A DNA stretch of 5,637 bases from MAG-120802 sp049430265 (GTDB taxonomy: Bacteria; Actinomycetota; Actinomycetes; Nanopelagicales; Nanopelagicaceae), in assembly GCA_049430265.1 (NCBI GenBank), contig JBMTBW010000039.1, positions 1-5,637 on the forward strand, given 5' to 3'. Numbering within the stretch: position 1 is the stretch's first letter; every line of letters begins with the position of its first letter. Under the pieces are notes generated by a model, which was not told the origin of the DNA, searched no databases, and worked only from the letters and a program-made list of their open reading frames with translations. Positions 5,636 through 5,637 of this stretch are shown piece after piece. The translations under genes were made by a program, and so were the position numbers.

Positions 5636-5637
5636 TT

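Overview
The window looks like part of a compact, low-GC actinobacterial genome (GC roughly low-40s per cent by eye). The best guess is a relative of the freshwater acI lineage (Planktophila/Nanopelagicus-like). This rests on three things: the class of PH-domain membrane protein, an extra-long DppB-type permease subtype that I recall mainly from Actinobacteria, and tight gene packing with overlapping ends. No marker gene is present, so the lineage is an inference.

The right-hand 4.6 kb is a minus-strand peptide/nickel-type ABC importer: a secreted SBP_bac_5 substrate-binding protein (5635 down to 3797), a 148-bp spacer, dppB (3648 down to 2104) and dppC (2107 down to 1016). dppB and dppC overlap by 4 bases and are almost certainly translationally coupled. 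The binding protein would capture an oligopeptide or similar solute outside the membrane and deliver it to the DppB/DppC channel. The two ATPase subunits (DppD/DppF) that normally follow dppC are absent. The next gene is on the opposite strand and overlaps dppC tail to tail by 4 bases, so the ATPases must be encoded elsewhere. The 148-bp spacer holds a strong hairpin without a U-tract, a weaker hairpin, a 14-bp imperfect direct repeat and a 12-bp palindrome. It probably sets binding-protein versus permease expression.

The plus-strand gene 420-1019 encodes a small membrane-anchored protein with a bacterial PH-like domain, typical of Actinobacteria, function unknown.

The leftmost 419 bases have no confident gene. 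The minus strand may carry the 5' end of a gene that leaves the window on the left. There are two incompatible readings: a 58-codon open frame with protein-like composition, or a TTG start preceded by a perfect AGGAGG. The same stretch has nested inverted repeats that could be a structured leader if the second reading is right. Nothing here is a clear case of a new system. The items most worth a second look are the six-helix insertion in DppB, the missing ATPases, the cysteine-free binding protein and the intergenic hairpin.
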